Assembly: GCA_023435505.1 (NCBI GenBank)
Contig: JAEYRR010000210.1
Coordinates: forward strand, 1-7,408
DNA: 7,408 nt
DNA from: Bacillota bacterium
GTDB taxonomy: Bacteria > Bacillota > Clostridia > Lachnospirales > Lachnospiraceae
Direction of reading: 5' to 3'
The stretch's first letter is position 1. Each line of letters begins with the position of its first letter. A model generated the notes under the pieces. It saw nothing but the letters and a program-made list of their open reading frames with translations. It made no database searches and was not told the origin of the DNA. A program made the position numbers and the translations under genes. Of this stretch, positions 1 to 6,570 are shown piece by piece.

Positions 1-2
1 AT

Positions 3-515
3 GGAATGGAGGTATCCTGTCCTCGAAGAGTAGAGGTTAACAAAGCTATTGTGGATTACCAATACACCATTAAACAGAAGGACAAGGTCAGTGTACTGAA
101 TTATTATACGTTAGACTGGCTTATGGATTATATGGATATAGACTATCAGGTTAATCTTCTGATTAATGGCAATGAGGGTCAGTATGAGGATAAATTATAT
201 GAACATTACTCGATTACAATACCGGAGAGTAAGGTTGATGTACTTATAGATGAGGAGGGTAAAGATGCCAAAGAAGATGATTTTGAGCGATCTGATTCAA
301 TAGATCCAAAAAACTTCTGGGTGGATGTCAATGGAACAAAAGTAGAATTAACTGGTAAAGCAGATTATTTGCTGGTAGACATTCTTGAGGTATATCCGTT
401 TGACACATCTTTGGCAAAAGAGAAAAAATTAGTACTTCTAATTAATGAAGAACCTGCGGATTTTTCAACTAAACTTACTAGGGGAGATCAAGTCCAACTG
501 TTCTGGAGGGAATAA
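3..515 (+). CDS. C-terminal part of a larger protein with tandem beta-grasp-like units; possibly the FtsA-like (actin-fold) cell-division protein of Clostridia
   Basis: The reading frame is open to the left edge, so this is probably the 3' end of a longer gene. An ATG at base 6 exists, but no ribosome binding site can be seen before it. Counting from that ATG there are 169 residues. Two units resemble small beta-grasp (ubiquitin/ThiS-like) folds, at about 9-73 and 105-168, joined by a very acidic linker at about 74-101. A 21-residue strand-turn-strand motif recurs at 11-31, 53-73 and 146-166, each with V/I-N at its start and Y/F at its eighth position. The ending, with VNGTKVELTGK, VYPFDTS and GDQVQLFW, resembles from memory the C-terminus of long proteins annotated as FtsA-like cell-division or actin-fold proteins in Lachnospiraceae; that assignment is tentative. 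No signal peptide or membrane segment is visible in this part. The stop codon lies one base before the next gene's start, so the two are probably co-transcribed and translationally coupled. Confidence 0.6.
   Translation, partial: GMEVSCPRRVEVNKAIVDYQYTIKQKDKVSVLNYYTLDWLMDYMDIDYQVNLLINGNEGQYEDKLYEHYSITIPESKVDVLIDEEGKDAKEDDFERSDSIDPKNFWVDVNGTKVELTGKADYLLVDILEVYPFDTSLAKEKKLVLLINEEPADFSTKLTRGDQVQLFWRE
505..510 (+). promoter_or_regulatory. Ribosome binding site that sets the diguanylate cyclase start
   Basis: GGAGGG lies within the last codons of the upstream gene, 6 bases before the ATG at 517 and 9 before the ATG at 520. The frame stays open further upstream, with another ATG at 445. That ATG is inside the preceding gene and has no comparable Shine-Dalgarno sequence, so 517 (or 520) is the preferred start. 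Confidence 0.8.
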
Positions 516-516
516 T

Positions 517-2232
517 ATGATGCTGAAGAATCGAATAGAATTACAGAATAAATTCGCTTCTCTTAATTTTATATGGATTTTATTTAGTATAGGAATTGTC
601 TTGTTTCAAATGATCGTGAATGTTGAAGAGGTTAATATTATACCTCTTTATATTGCAGTTCCCTTTTTTCTGGTAGATACACTGTTAGTTGGTTTTATTA
701 AAGCGAGAGATGATATAAAACTAATTCTCTTTGCTATTCTTCGATATATTCAAATTATGGGCGCAATATTTATTATGTGTTGTACAAGCCAGGATAGTTT
801 TATGTATTTTGTATATGGCGTAATCGTCATGTTGGTCTCTATTCTTGAATATTATTCAATTTACGATGTGTATGATGGTTTACAGAGAAGTCTTTGTTTT
901 ATCACGATGGTATTAGCAATGACTTTTGTACCCATCGTCTCTAATTTGTTTTTTATAAAAATAGATTCTCAGTTTATTTATATTTATTTGTTTTTTGCTA
1001 ATTTGTCCATATGTTTTATCTATCTCTCTAGATTGTTTATGGAGTATTTGAAAAAGAATACTCAGGAATTACTTAAGCTAAGGCGAATGGTAGAAAGTGT
1101 AAAGGAAACCAATGAAGCCTTGAAAGAAAATCAGGAAAAGGTTAGAAAAGCAAATGAATTATTAGGTGTGCAAAAAGTAAAATTGGAATCTGCCTATCAT
1201 AAGATTAACAGTGTAAATGCAGAGATGATGATACAGAATCAAATTATCTCCTATATCTCGTCCTCGTTAGAATTGGGGAAGGTAATGCAGCTTATTACGG
1301 AGTCAGTCATTGAAAAGATGGAGGTTGAGGTTTGTGCAATAATTCTGTACCCCAATGCCTCCTATAACAGTAAAGTGTTTTACAAAGTGATGACAAATAA
1401 ACGTGATAATTACCGCCAGCTCCTTATAAATTACATCGAAAACTATTGTTTTGACCCTTACATTCGTGAGGGAAAGACTTATGTGGACAATCATGTAACA
1501 AATAAATACGATTTCCTTAAGGACAATCTCTTAGGTTCTATTTTGATTGTACCGTTTGTTAAGAATAAAAAGGTCATAGGAGCGTTGTATGTGGGGCATT
1601 CTACATATGATTATTTCTATGAGAATAAATCTTTTTTCGAAGCTATTGTTTCTCAGTTTATGGTGGCTTTGGATAATGCTAATCTCTATAAAAGAATGGA
1701 AAGCATGGCTATTCGCGACAGTCTGACAGGAATCTATAATCGAAGATTTTTGACAAAGATGTTCCAAGAAACCATAAAAAATGCTGTCCGTAATAATCAG
1801 AGTGTTTCGGTGGTTTTGTTTGATTTTGATAATTTTAAGAGTGTAAATGACACCTACGGTCACTTATTTGGTGATACTGCTATTCAGATGATAGCAAAAC
1901 TCGGTTGGGCTACGGCAAAAGAAAATGGTGGCATAATCGGTCGGTATGGAGGAGAAGAATTTGTAATTATTTTCCCAAATAAAGACGTGGAAGAATCCTA
2001 TAGCATAATTAAGGATTTGCATAAAAAAATTCAAAATATGCAACTAAAGCATACATCAGGGAAGGTATATATTAATGTCAGCATGGGATTGACATCCTAT
2101 CCAGAAACCTGTAAGAATCCAGAGGAATTGTTAAGCCGAGCTGACTGGTCCATGTATTATTCAAAACAGACAGGACGAGGCTGTATCACCATAGATAGTG
2201 AAGAAGTGCAGAAGTTAGTAATTAGAATGTAG
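517..2232 (+). CDS. Membrane-bound diguanylate cyclase: six predicted membrane segments, coiled coil, GAF and GGDEF domains
   Basis: This 571-residue protein is predicted to make the second messenger cyclic di-GMP from two GTP at the cytoplasmic membrane. Residues 14-173 form about six hydrophobic segments (roughly 14-34, 40-61, 67-88, 94-111, 123-147 and 152-173). A charged coiled-coil linker follows at about 175-236, then a GAF-like sensor domain at about 237-392. The catalytic domain starts at RDSLTGIYNRR (400-410). It carries the metal-binding DFDNF (D436), NDTYGH (444-449) and the signature GGEEF (478-482), so it should be active. The canonical product-inhibition I-site, RxxD five residues before the signature, is replaced by ENGG. 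The ligand of the membrane part and of the GAF domain cannot be told from sequence. The ATG at 517 is chosen over the in-frame ATG at 445 because GGAGGG sits 6 bases before it and the longer form would overlap the upstream gene. It follows that gene's TAA by one base, and no promoter of its own is evident. Confidence 0.93.
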   Translation: MMLKNRIELQNKFASLNFIWILFSIGIVLFQMIVNVEEVNIIPLYIAVPFFLVDTLLVGFIKARDDIKLILFAILRYIQIMGAIFIMCCTSQDSFMYFVYGVIVMLVSILEYYSIYDVYDGLQRSLCFITMVLAMTFVPIVSNLFFIKIDSQFIYIYLFFANLSICFIYLSRLFMEYLKKNTQELLKLRRMVESVKETNEALKENQEKVRKANELLGVQKVKLESAYHKINSVNAEMMIQNQIISYISSSLELGKVMQLITESVIEKMEVEVCAIILYPNASYNSKVFYKVMTNKRDNYRQLLINYIENYCFDPYIREGKTYVDNHVTNKYDFLKDNLLGSILIVPFVKNKKVIGALYVGHSTYDYFYENKSFFEAIVSQFMVALDNANLYKRMESMAIRDSLTGIYNRRFLTKMFQETIKNAVRNNQSVSVVLFDFDNFKSVNDTYGHLFGDTAIQMIAKLGWATAKENGGIIGRYGGEEFVIIFPNKDVEESYSIIKDLHKKIQNMQLKHTSGKVYINVSMGLTSYPETCKNPEELLSRADWSMYYSKQTGRGCITIDSEEVQKLVIRM

Positions 2233-2269
2233 CACTGGATTATTAAGATAGTTACAGAACCAATTTACG

Positions 2270-2305
2270 GAAAGAGATTGCATCTGCAATCTCTTTCAAT
2301 ATTTT
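2270..2305 (+). terminator. Probable Rho-independent terminator after the diguanylate cyclase gene
   Basis: A perfect 12-bp stem (2270-2281 with 2286-2297, left arm GAAAGAGATTGC) closes on a 4-base ATCT loop. It is followed by a short AATATTTT stretch rather than a pure T run. It begins 37 bases after the stop codon of the diguanylate cyclase gene and just before the next promoter, as expected for the end of an operon. The imperfect T tract lowers certainty slightly. Confidence 0.75.
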
Positions 2306-2307
2306 CT

Positions 2308-2337
2308 ATGGCACAGGTAAAAATGTTATGTTATAAT
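2308..2337 (+). promoter_or_regulatory. Predicted SigA-type promoter for the WalJ-like hydrolase gene
   Basis: A perfect -10 box TATAAT lies at 2332-2337. An ATGGCA element at 2308-2313 matches the TTGACA -35 consensus at four of six positions, with an 18-base spacer. Transcription would start near 2344, giving a leader of about 20 bases before the hydrolase start. The -35 element begins only 11 bases after the preceding hairpin. Confidence 0.6.
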
Positions 2338-2363
2338 GTCATAGATTAAAAAGGAATAAAAGG

Positions 2364-3167
2364 ATGGGTAAGATGAATTTATATAGTATTGCCAGTGGGA
2401 GCAGTGGAAATTGCATTTATATAGGCAATGAAGATACCAGTTTACTAGTGGATGCAGGTATTAGTGGTAAGCGAGTAATTGAAGGTTTGACTGCTATGGA
2501 TATAAACCCTGAGAAGCTAAAAGGGCTATTGATTACCCATGAACACAGTGATCACGTAAAAGGAGTAGGCGTTCTTGCCAGAAAATATAAGGTTCCTATT
2601 TATGGGACTGCAGAAACAATAAATGCCATGCTGCACACTAGTACAGTAGGACGTATTCCGGAGGATCTGCTTCATATTGTTGAGCCTGACGTAGATTTTA
2701 CAATAGATGATATAGTCGTTAATCCATTTTCTATTTCCCATGATGCTTCAAACCCGGTAGCCTATACTTTTATTCATGGGAATACAAAGATAGGGGTTGC
2801 CACAGATATGGGAACCTATAATGATTATATTGTCGAAAAACTGACTGGATGCAATGCATTATTGATTGAGGCGAACCACGATGTGCATATGCTTCAGGTG
2901 GGTGGGTATCCATATGTACTAAAGAAACGTATTTTAGGTGATTTAGGGCATCTCTCCAATGAGAATTCAGGGAGACTTCTATGTCAGATTTATCATGATG
3001 GATTAAAGGATATTATACTGGGACATTTAAGCAAGGAAAACAATTATCCAGATCTTGCATATGAAACCGTGAAATACGAATTAGAGCAGTTTAAAGCGGA
3101 TATATTAGATTGTTGTAGTTTGACTGTAGCCAAGAGGGAAGAACCGTCTTCTTTTATCGCTGTATAA
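2364..3167 (+). CDS. walJ: WalJ/YycJ-type MBL-fold metallo-hydrolase
   Basis: This 267-residue cytoplasmic protein belongs to the metallo-beta-lactamase superfamily. The N-terminal SIASGSSGNC is typical of the WalJ (YycJ) branch, members of which are described as nuclease-like enzymes. Metal ligands are visible: the HxHxDH motif as HEHSDH (H59, H61, D63, H64), H126 in SHDASNP, D148 in ATDMG and H221 in LGHLSKEN. An earlier LGHLSNEN (H196) gives the paired HLSxEN signature of this group. In Bacillus the gene sits in the walRK operon, but no two-component genes are present here, and it appears to form its own unit between a terminator and a hairpin. The start is uncertain. ATG 2364 has AAGGA (2351-2355) eight bases before it, while ATG 2373 has AGGA (2361-2364) at equal distance and would begin MNLYSIASG, closer to the usual family start. 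The symbol rests on family resemblance; the substrate is unknown. Confidence 0.88.
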   Translation: MGKMNLYSIASGSSGNCIYIGNEDTSLLVDAGISGKRVIEGLTAMDINPEKLKGLLITHEHSDHVKGVGVLARKYKVPIYGTAETINAMLHTSTVGRIPEDLLHIVEPDVDFTIDDIVVNPFSISHDASNPVAYTFIHGNTKIGVATDMGTYNDYIVEKLTGCNALLIEANHDVHMLQVGGYPYVLKKRILGDLGHLSNENSGRLLCQIYHDGLKDIILGHLSKENNYPDLAYETVKYELEQFKADILDCCSLTVAKREEPSSFIAV

Positions 3168-3170
3168 TCT

Positions 3171-3200
3171 TGTCTGGCAAGAAGAAATTCTTGCCAAACA
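3171..3200 (+). other. Intergenic hairpin after the WalJ-like gene, overlapping the next promoter's -35 box
   Basis: A perfect 9-bp stem (TGGCAAGAA at 3175-3183 with TTCTTGCCA at 3188-3196) closes on a GAAA loop. After one C-A mismatch it extends by three more pairs (3171-3173 with 3198-3200). It starts four bases after the stop codon. No T run follows, so it is a weak candidate for a Rho-independent terminator. An mRNA 3'-end stabiliser, or a DNA-level element overlapping the next promoter, is equally possible. Confidence 0.6.
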
Positions 3201-3219
3201 GGGTAATATCTGTTATATA
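3191..3219 (+). promoter_or_regulatory. Predicted extended -10 promoter for the ACT/DUF711 operon
   Basis: TTGCCA at 3191-3196 matches the -35 consensus at five of six positions. TATATA at 3214-3219 forms the -10 box with an ideal 17-base spacer, and TGT directly before it gives an extended -10. The leader would be short, about 20 bases, and contains the AGGAGGT ribosome binding site. The -35 box lies in the right arm of the preceding hairpin. Confidence 0.6.
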
Positions 3220-3235
3220 TAGTAAATATAATTTC

Positions 3236-3242
3236 AGGAGGT
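3236..3242 (+). promoter_or_regulatory. Consensus ribosome binding site of the ACT-domain gene
   Basis: AGGAGGT, fully complementary to the 16S rRNA tail, sits six bases before the ATG at 3249. It fixes that start and suggests strong translation of the small ACT protein. Confidence 0.85.
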
Positions 3243-3248
3243 AATCAT

Positions 3249-3521
3249 ATGAAGAAGACAATAATTACTGTTGTAGGACAGGATAGCGTGGGCATTATTG
3301 CTAAGGTATGTACATATTTAGCTAATAATTGCATTAATATTCTTGATATTTCTCAAACTATCGTGGATGGGTATTTTAACATGATGATGGTGGTAGATGC
3401 CAATAAAGCTGTAAAAGGGTCCGATATTATTGCAGATGAATTAAAGGAATTAGGAGAGGAAATCGGAGTGATTATCCGTTCCCAACACGAGGATATCTTT
3501 AATAAGATGCATAGAATATAA
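3249..3521 (+). CDS. ACT domain-containing protein, UPF0237 family
   Basis: This 90-residue protein is essentially a single ACT domain with a short charged tail. The first strand and turn carry VVGQDSVGIIAKV (residues 8-20), the G-x-D-x-V-G-I pattern typical of amino-acid-binding ACT domains. It is followed by NINILDISQT (30-37 region) and the strand GYFNMMMVVD (41-50). The length fits stand-alone UPF0237 proteins, which resemble the regulator GcvR. ACT domains commonly bind small ligands, often amino acids, and usually dimerise; the ligand here is unknown. The gene lies 15 bases before the UPF0210/DUF711 gene. This arrangement is conserved in many Firmicutes and suggests that the ACT protein acts with, or regulates, the larger partner. 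It has no enzyme motif of its own. Confidence 0.92.
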   Translation: MKKTIITVVGQDSVGIIAKVCTYLANNCINILDISQTIVDGYFNMMMVVDANKAVKGSDIIADELKELGEEIGVIIRSQHEDIFNKMHRI

Positions 3522-3536
3522 GGAAGGATAGCGGCG

Positions 3537-4901
3537 ATGATTAATATATATGAGGTAATTGAGACCAATAAGATGATAGAACAGGAGAACCTGGATGTTC
3601 GTACTATTACAATGGGTATCAGCCTGTTAGACTGTGCAGATGAGAATCTGGATAGGTTGAATGAGAAAATATATAAGAAGATTACAACAGTTGCGAAAGA
3701 CCTTGTTTCCACTGGTCAGGCTATAGAAAGAGAATATGGTATCCCAATTGTAAATAAGCGAATCTCTGTTACTCCTATATCTTTAGTAGGTGCAAGTGCG
3801 TGTAAGAAACCAGAGGATTTTGTGACGATTGCTAAAACCTTAGATCGTGCCGCGCATGAGGTTGGAGTTAATTTCTTAGGTGGGTATTCTGCTTTAGTTT
3901 CAAAGGGTATGACAAAAAGTGATGAATATTTAATACGAAGCATTCCTCAGGCCTTATCTGAGACAGACTTGGTCTGTAGTTCTATAAATGTAGGTTCAAC
4001 AAAGACAGGTATAGATATGGATGCCGTTAAGTTATTAGGCGAAATTATCCTACAGACAGCGGAAAGAACGAAGGAAATTGACAGTCTTGGCTGTGCCAAA
4101 TTAGTAGTATTTTGTAACGCTCCTGATGACAATCCATTTATGGCTGGTGCCTTCCATGGAGTGACAGAAGGAGATGCTATTATCAATGTAGGTGTTAGTG
4201 GCCCAGGTGTTGTGAAGAAAGCAATTGAAAGCTGTAGAGGTGCTGACTTTGGTACCTTGTGTGAGACGATTAAAAAGACAGCATTTAAGATTACTCGTGT
4301 AGGTCAGTTAGTGGCGTTAGAAGCATCTAAGAGACTGAATATTCCGTTTGGTATTATCGATCTTTCTTTGGCACCAACACCAGCAGTAGGAGATAGTATT
4401 GCTGAAATCTTTCAGGAAATGGGTCTAGAACATGCAGGCGCTCCGGGAACAACAGCAGCTTTAGCTATGCTGAATGACCAGGTAAAGAAGGGTGGAGTTA
4501 TGGCCAGCTCTTTTGTGGGTGGATTAAGTGGCGCTTTTATTCCTGTCAGCGAAGATCAGGGTATGATAGATGCTGTAGTTGCAGGCGCTTTATCTTTGGA
4601 AAAGCTAGAGGCTATGACCTGTGTATGTTCTGTTGGTCTTGATATGATTGCAATTCCAGGAGATACAAAAGCCTCAACCATATCTGGAATTATTGCTGAT
4701 GAGATGGCAATTGGTATGGTGAACCAGAAGACGACAGCTGTCCGGATCATTCCGGTAATTGGTAAGAGTGTAGGAGATACAGCAGAATTTGGCGGTTTAT
4801 TAGGATATGCGCCAATTATGCCAGTAAATAACTTCAGTTGTGAAGATTTTATTGCCCGAGGTGGTAGAATCCCTGCGCCAATTCACTCATTTAAGAATTA
4901 G
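3537..4901 (+). CDS. UPF0210/DUF711 family protein ('PFL family protein')
   Basis: This 454-residue cytoplasmic protein is of the UPF0210 (DUF711) family, full length for the group. Family-like stretches include [12 protein letters not shown] (22-33), [10 protein letters not shown] (199-208), the Gly-rich AGAPGTTAA region (starting near 300), [10 protein letters not shown] (361 onward, C362 and C364) and the C-terminus [13 protein letters not shown] (440-452). The automatic name 'PFL family' reflects fold relationship to pyruvate formate-lyase. The usual glycyl-radical motif near the C-terminus is not recognisable, and no adjacent activase gene is present, so glycyl-radical chemistry should not be assumed. 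The reaction is unknown. GGAAGGA at 3522-3528, directly after the ACT gene's stop, gives the ATG at 3537 an eight-base spacer, and the 15-base intergenic gap indicates one transcript. The unit ends at a strong hairpin terminator. Confidence 0.93.
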   Translation: MINIYEVIETNKMIEQENLDVRTITMGISLLDCADENLDRLNEKIYKKITTVAKDLVSTGQAIEREYGIPIVNKRISVTPISLVGASACKKPEDFVTIAKTLDRAAHEVGVNFLGGYSALVSKGMTKSDEYLIRSIPQALSETDLVCSSINVGSTKTGIDMDAVKLLGEIILQTAERTKEIDSLGCAKLVVFCNAPDDNPFMAGAFHGVTEGDAIINVGVSGPGVVKKAIESCRGADFGTLCETIKKTAFKITRVGQLVALEASKRLNIPFGIIDLSLAPTPAVGDSIAEIFQEMGLEHAGAPGTTAALAMLNDQVKKGGVMASSFVGGLSGAFIPVSEDQGMIDAVVAGALSLEKLEAMTCVCSVGLDMIAIPGDTKASTISGIIADEMAIGMVNQKTTAVRIIPVIGKSVGDTAEFGGLLGYAPIMPVNNFSCEDFIARGGRIPAPIHSFKN

Positions 4902-4947
4902 TAAAAAGGGTATGAAGAAAATATATCGGTAAATATGTAAAATGAGT

Positions 4948-4999
4948 AAAGGCAATTATTTAGGCATGACAGAAGGCTCATGCTGCATAATTGCCTTTT
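4948..4999 (+). terminator. Nested hairpin terminator of the ACT/DUF711 operon
   Basis: The outer stem is a perfect 12 bp (AAAGGCAATTAT at 4948-4959 with 4987-4998). Inside, a 6-bp stem GCATGA/TCATGC (4964-4969 with 4978-4983) closes an eight-base loop. The structure ends in CCTTTTG, with four Ts from 4996. The A-rich left and T-rich right flanks could make it work in both directions. It starts 46 bases after the DUF711 stop codon; nothing else is seen between. Confidence 0.8.
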
Positions 5000-5010
5000 G
5001 CATATATCCA

Positions 5011-5040
5011 TTGCAAACAGGGGAAATATAAGAGTATAAT
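5011..5040 (+). promoter_or_regulatory. Predicted SigA-type promoter for the dipeptidase gene
   Basis: A perfect -10 box TATAAT lies at 5035-5040. TTGCAA at 5011-5016 matches the -35 consensus at four of six positions, with an 18-base spacer. Transcription would begin near 5047, leaving a leader of almost 60 bases in which no clear riboswitch or attenuator structure is visible. Confidence 0.6.
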
Positions 5041-5104
5041 TACTTTAATCCTTGGTTTAGTTTATGCGAAGGACAAAAGAAAATAAATGAATGGAGAGAA
5101 CTAA

Positions 5105-6559
5105 ATGATGGCAGATATAAAGACAATAGATTATAAAAAAATATTTCATTATTTTGAGGAAATTAGCAATGTACCTAGAGGTTCCAGAAACAATCAGGCA
5201 ATTAGCGATTATCTAGTAGCTTTTGCAAAGGAACGTAATCTAGAATACAAACAGGATGAAGCCTTAAACGTAATTATAATAAAAGAGGCCACAAAGGGTT
5301 GTGAGTCCAAAGATTCTATCATTCTTCAAGGACACATGGATATGGTATGCTTAAAGGAGGCAGATTCTACACATGATTTTATGAAGGATGGCCTTAGTCT
5401 TCATGTTGAGGGAGACTTTCTTAGAGCTGATAAAACTACTCTAGGTGGTGACAATGGAATTGCTATTGCTTATGCCCTTGCAATACTTGATAGCGACGAG
5501 ATTGTGCACCCTAGATTGGAAGTTATCATAACAACAGATGAGGAGATTGGATTACTGGGTGCAGTTGCTATGGATACATCTTTCTTAAAAGCTAAGTATA
5601 TGATAAATCTAGATTCTGAAGAAGAATCTAGTTTATTGGTTGGTTGTGCTGGTGGTATGACTTCTAGTGCTACTTTTAAGATGGACCAGGAAATGGTATC
5701 CGGAGTAGAGGTAAAGGTTTGCCTGATGGGACTGCAAGGTGGTCACAGTGGAGTTGATATTACGAAAAACCGTACTAATTCCACAATCCTTACAGCGCGT
5801 ATGATGACAGAACTGATGCAATATACTTATTCTTTATCCTATCTGGAGAGTGGGGAAAAGGATAATGCAATTGCAAGCTTATCTAAACTGACTTTTGTTG
5901 TGAAAGAAGAGGAAGTGCAGGATTTCGTTAAGAAAATGGAAGAATGTAAAGAAGTATATCAAAAAGAACTGGCAATCAGCGAACCTAATTTTACTATGGT
6001 TATCAGTGTCGGTGAAAAGGGTGAATATGCCTGCCTCTCTAAGGAAAGTCTTAAGAAAGTATTGTTATTTATCACCTATGTTCCTAATGGCATTCAGACA
6101 TGGAGTGCTGATATAAAAGGGCTAGTGGAAAGCTCCTTAAATCTGGGAATCTGTAAAGTCGATGTAAAGAGTGCTTTTTTTAGCTACTCTGTTCGAAGCT
6201 CTGTATCTAGCTATAAGAAATATCTGTCAGAAAAAATTGCATACTTTACGCAGTTTCTTGATGGAGACTATAAGACGGAGGGAGAGTATCCAGCTTGGGA
6301 ATATAAACATGATTCAAAGCTACGTGAGATCTGTGTCGAACTTTATGAAGATTATTTCCATCGTAAACCAATAGTGGAAACAATTCATGCTGGTTTGGAA
6401 TGTGGCATTTTCTCAGATAGGATGGCAGGTTTGGACATTATTTCTATCGGTCCTGACATGTATGATGTACACACTCCAAAAGAGCGATTAAGCATTAGCT
6501 CTACAATAAGGGTATTTGATTATATTGTAAATATTTTGGGATATCTTAGTACACATTAG
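5105..6559 (+). CDS. pepD: Aminoacyl-histidine dipeptidase (PepD, peptidase family M20)
   Basis: This 484-residue cytosolic zinc dipeptidase should cleave Xaa-His and a broad range of other dipeptides, recycling peptide-derived amino acids. Its length matches the E. coli enzyme. All metal and catalytic residues expected for M20 dipeptidases are in place: H77 and D79 in GHMDMV, the bridging D116 in GGDNG, E146 and E147 in TTDEEIG, D170 in NLDSEE and H456 in VHTPKE. The lid or dimerisation domain lies between about 185 and 395, with GGHSGVDI (H214) at its beginning. IHAGLECGIF (427-436) is a further family signature. There is no signal peptide. Two adjacent ATGs (5105 and 5108) lie six and nine bases after GGAGAG (5093-5098), and either could be the start. 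The gene has its own promoter and is followed by a CapA-like gene 61 bases downstream on the same strand; a functional link to it is not evident. Confidence 0.95.
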   Translation: MMADIKTIDYKKIFHYFEEISNVPRGSRNNQAISDYLVAFAKERNLEYKQDEALNVIIIKEATKGCESKDSIILQGHMDMVCLKEADSTHDFMKDGLSLHVEGDFLRADKTTLGGDNGIAIAYALAILDSDEIVHPRLEVIITTDEEIGLLGAVAMDTSFLKAKYMINLDSEEESSLLVGCAGGMTSSATFKMDQEMVSGVEVKVCLMGLQGGHSGVDITKNRTNSTILTARMMTELMQYTYSLSYLESGEKDNAIASLSKLTFVVKEEEVQDFVKKMEECKEVYQKELAISEPNFTMVISVGEKGEYACLSKESLKKVLLFITYVPNGIQTWSADIKGLVESSLNLGICKVDVKSAFFSYSVRSSVSSYKKYLSEKIAYFTQFLDGDYKTEGEYPAWEYKHDSKLREICVELYEDYFHRKPIVETIHAGLECGIFSDRMAGLDIISIGPDMYDVHTPKERLSISSTIRVFDYIVNILGYLSTH

Positions 6560-6570
6560 GTTAGACTTAT

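Noticed and set aside
445..516. Longer diguanylate cyclase starting at ATG 445
   Set aside because: It would overlap the upstream gene by 71 bases and has no good ribosome binding site; GGAGGG before 517 fits far better.
1531..1863. Minus-strand open frame inside the cyclase gene
   Set aside because: It is antisense to the GAF/GGDEF coding region, which has clear motifs, and it shows no recognisable domain.
2949..3047. HLSNEN/HLSKEN duplication in the hydrolase as a recent internal repeat
   Set aside because: The paired HLSxEN signature is a normal feature of WalJ-type proteins, not a new duplication.
3227..3232. Perfect TATAAT as -10 box of the ACT operon
   Set aside because: It lies four bases before the AGGAGGT site, so transcription would start within or after the ribosome binding site, and there is no -35 at proper spacing.
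3353..3712. Minus-strand open frame across the ACT/DUF711 junction
   Set aside because: It is antisense to two well-supported genes, has no ribosome binding site and has a low-complexity composition typical of a shadow frame.
5064..5090. Eight-codon leader peptide ORF upstream of pepD
   Set aside because: It has no ribosome binding site and no run of regulatory codons, and there is no alternative hairpin pair around it that would suggest attenuation.
6171..6374. Plus-strand 67-codon frame inside pepD
   Set aside because: It overlaps the conserved dipeptidase sequence in another frame and has no ribosome binding site or domain.
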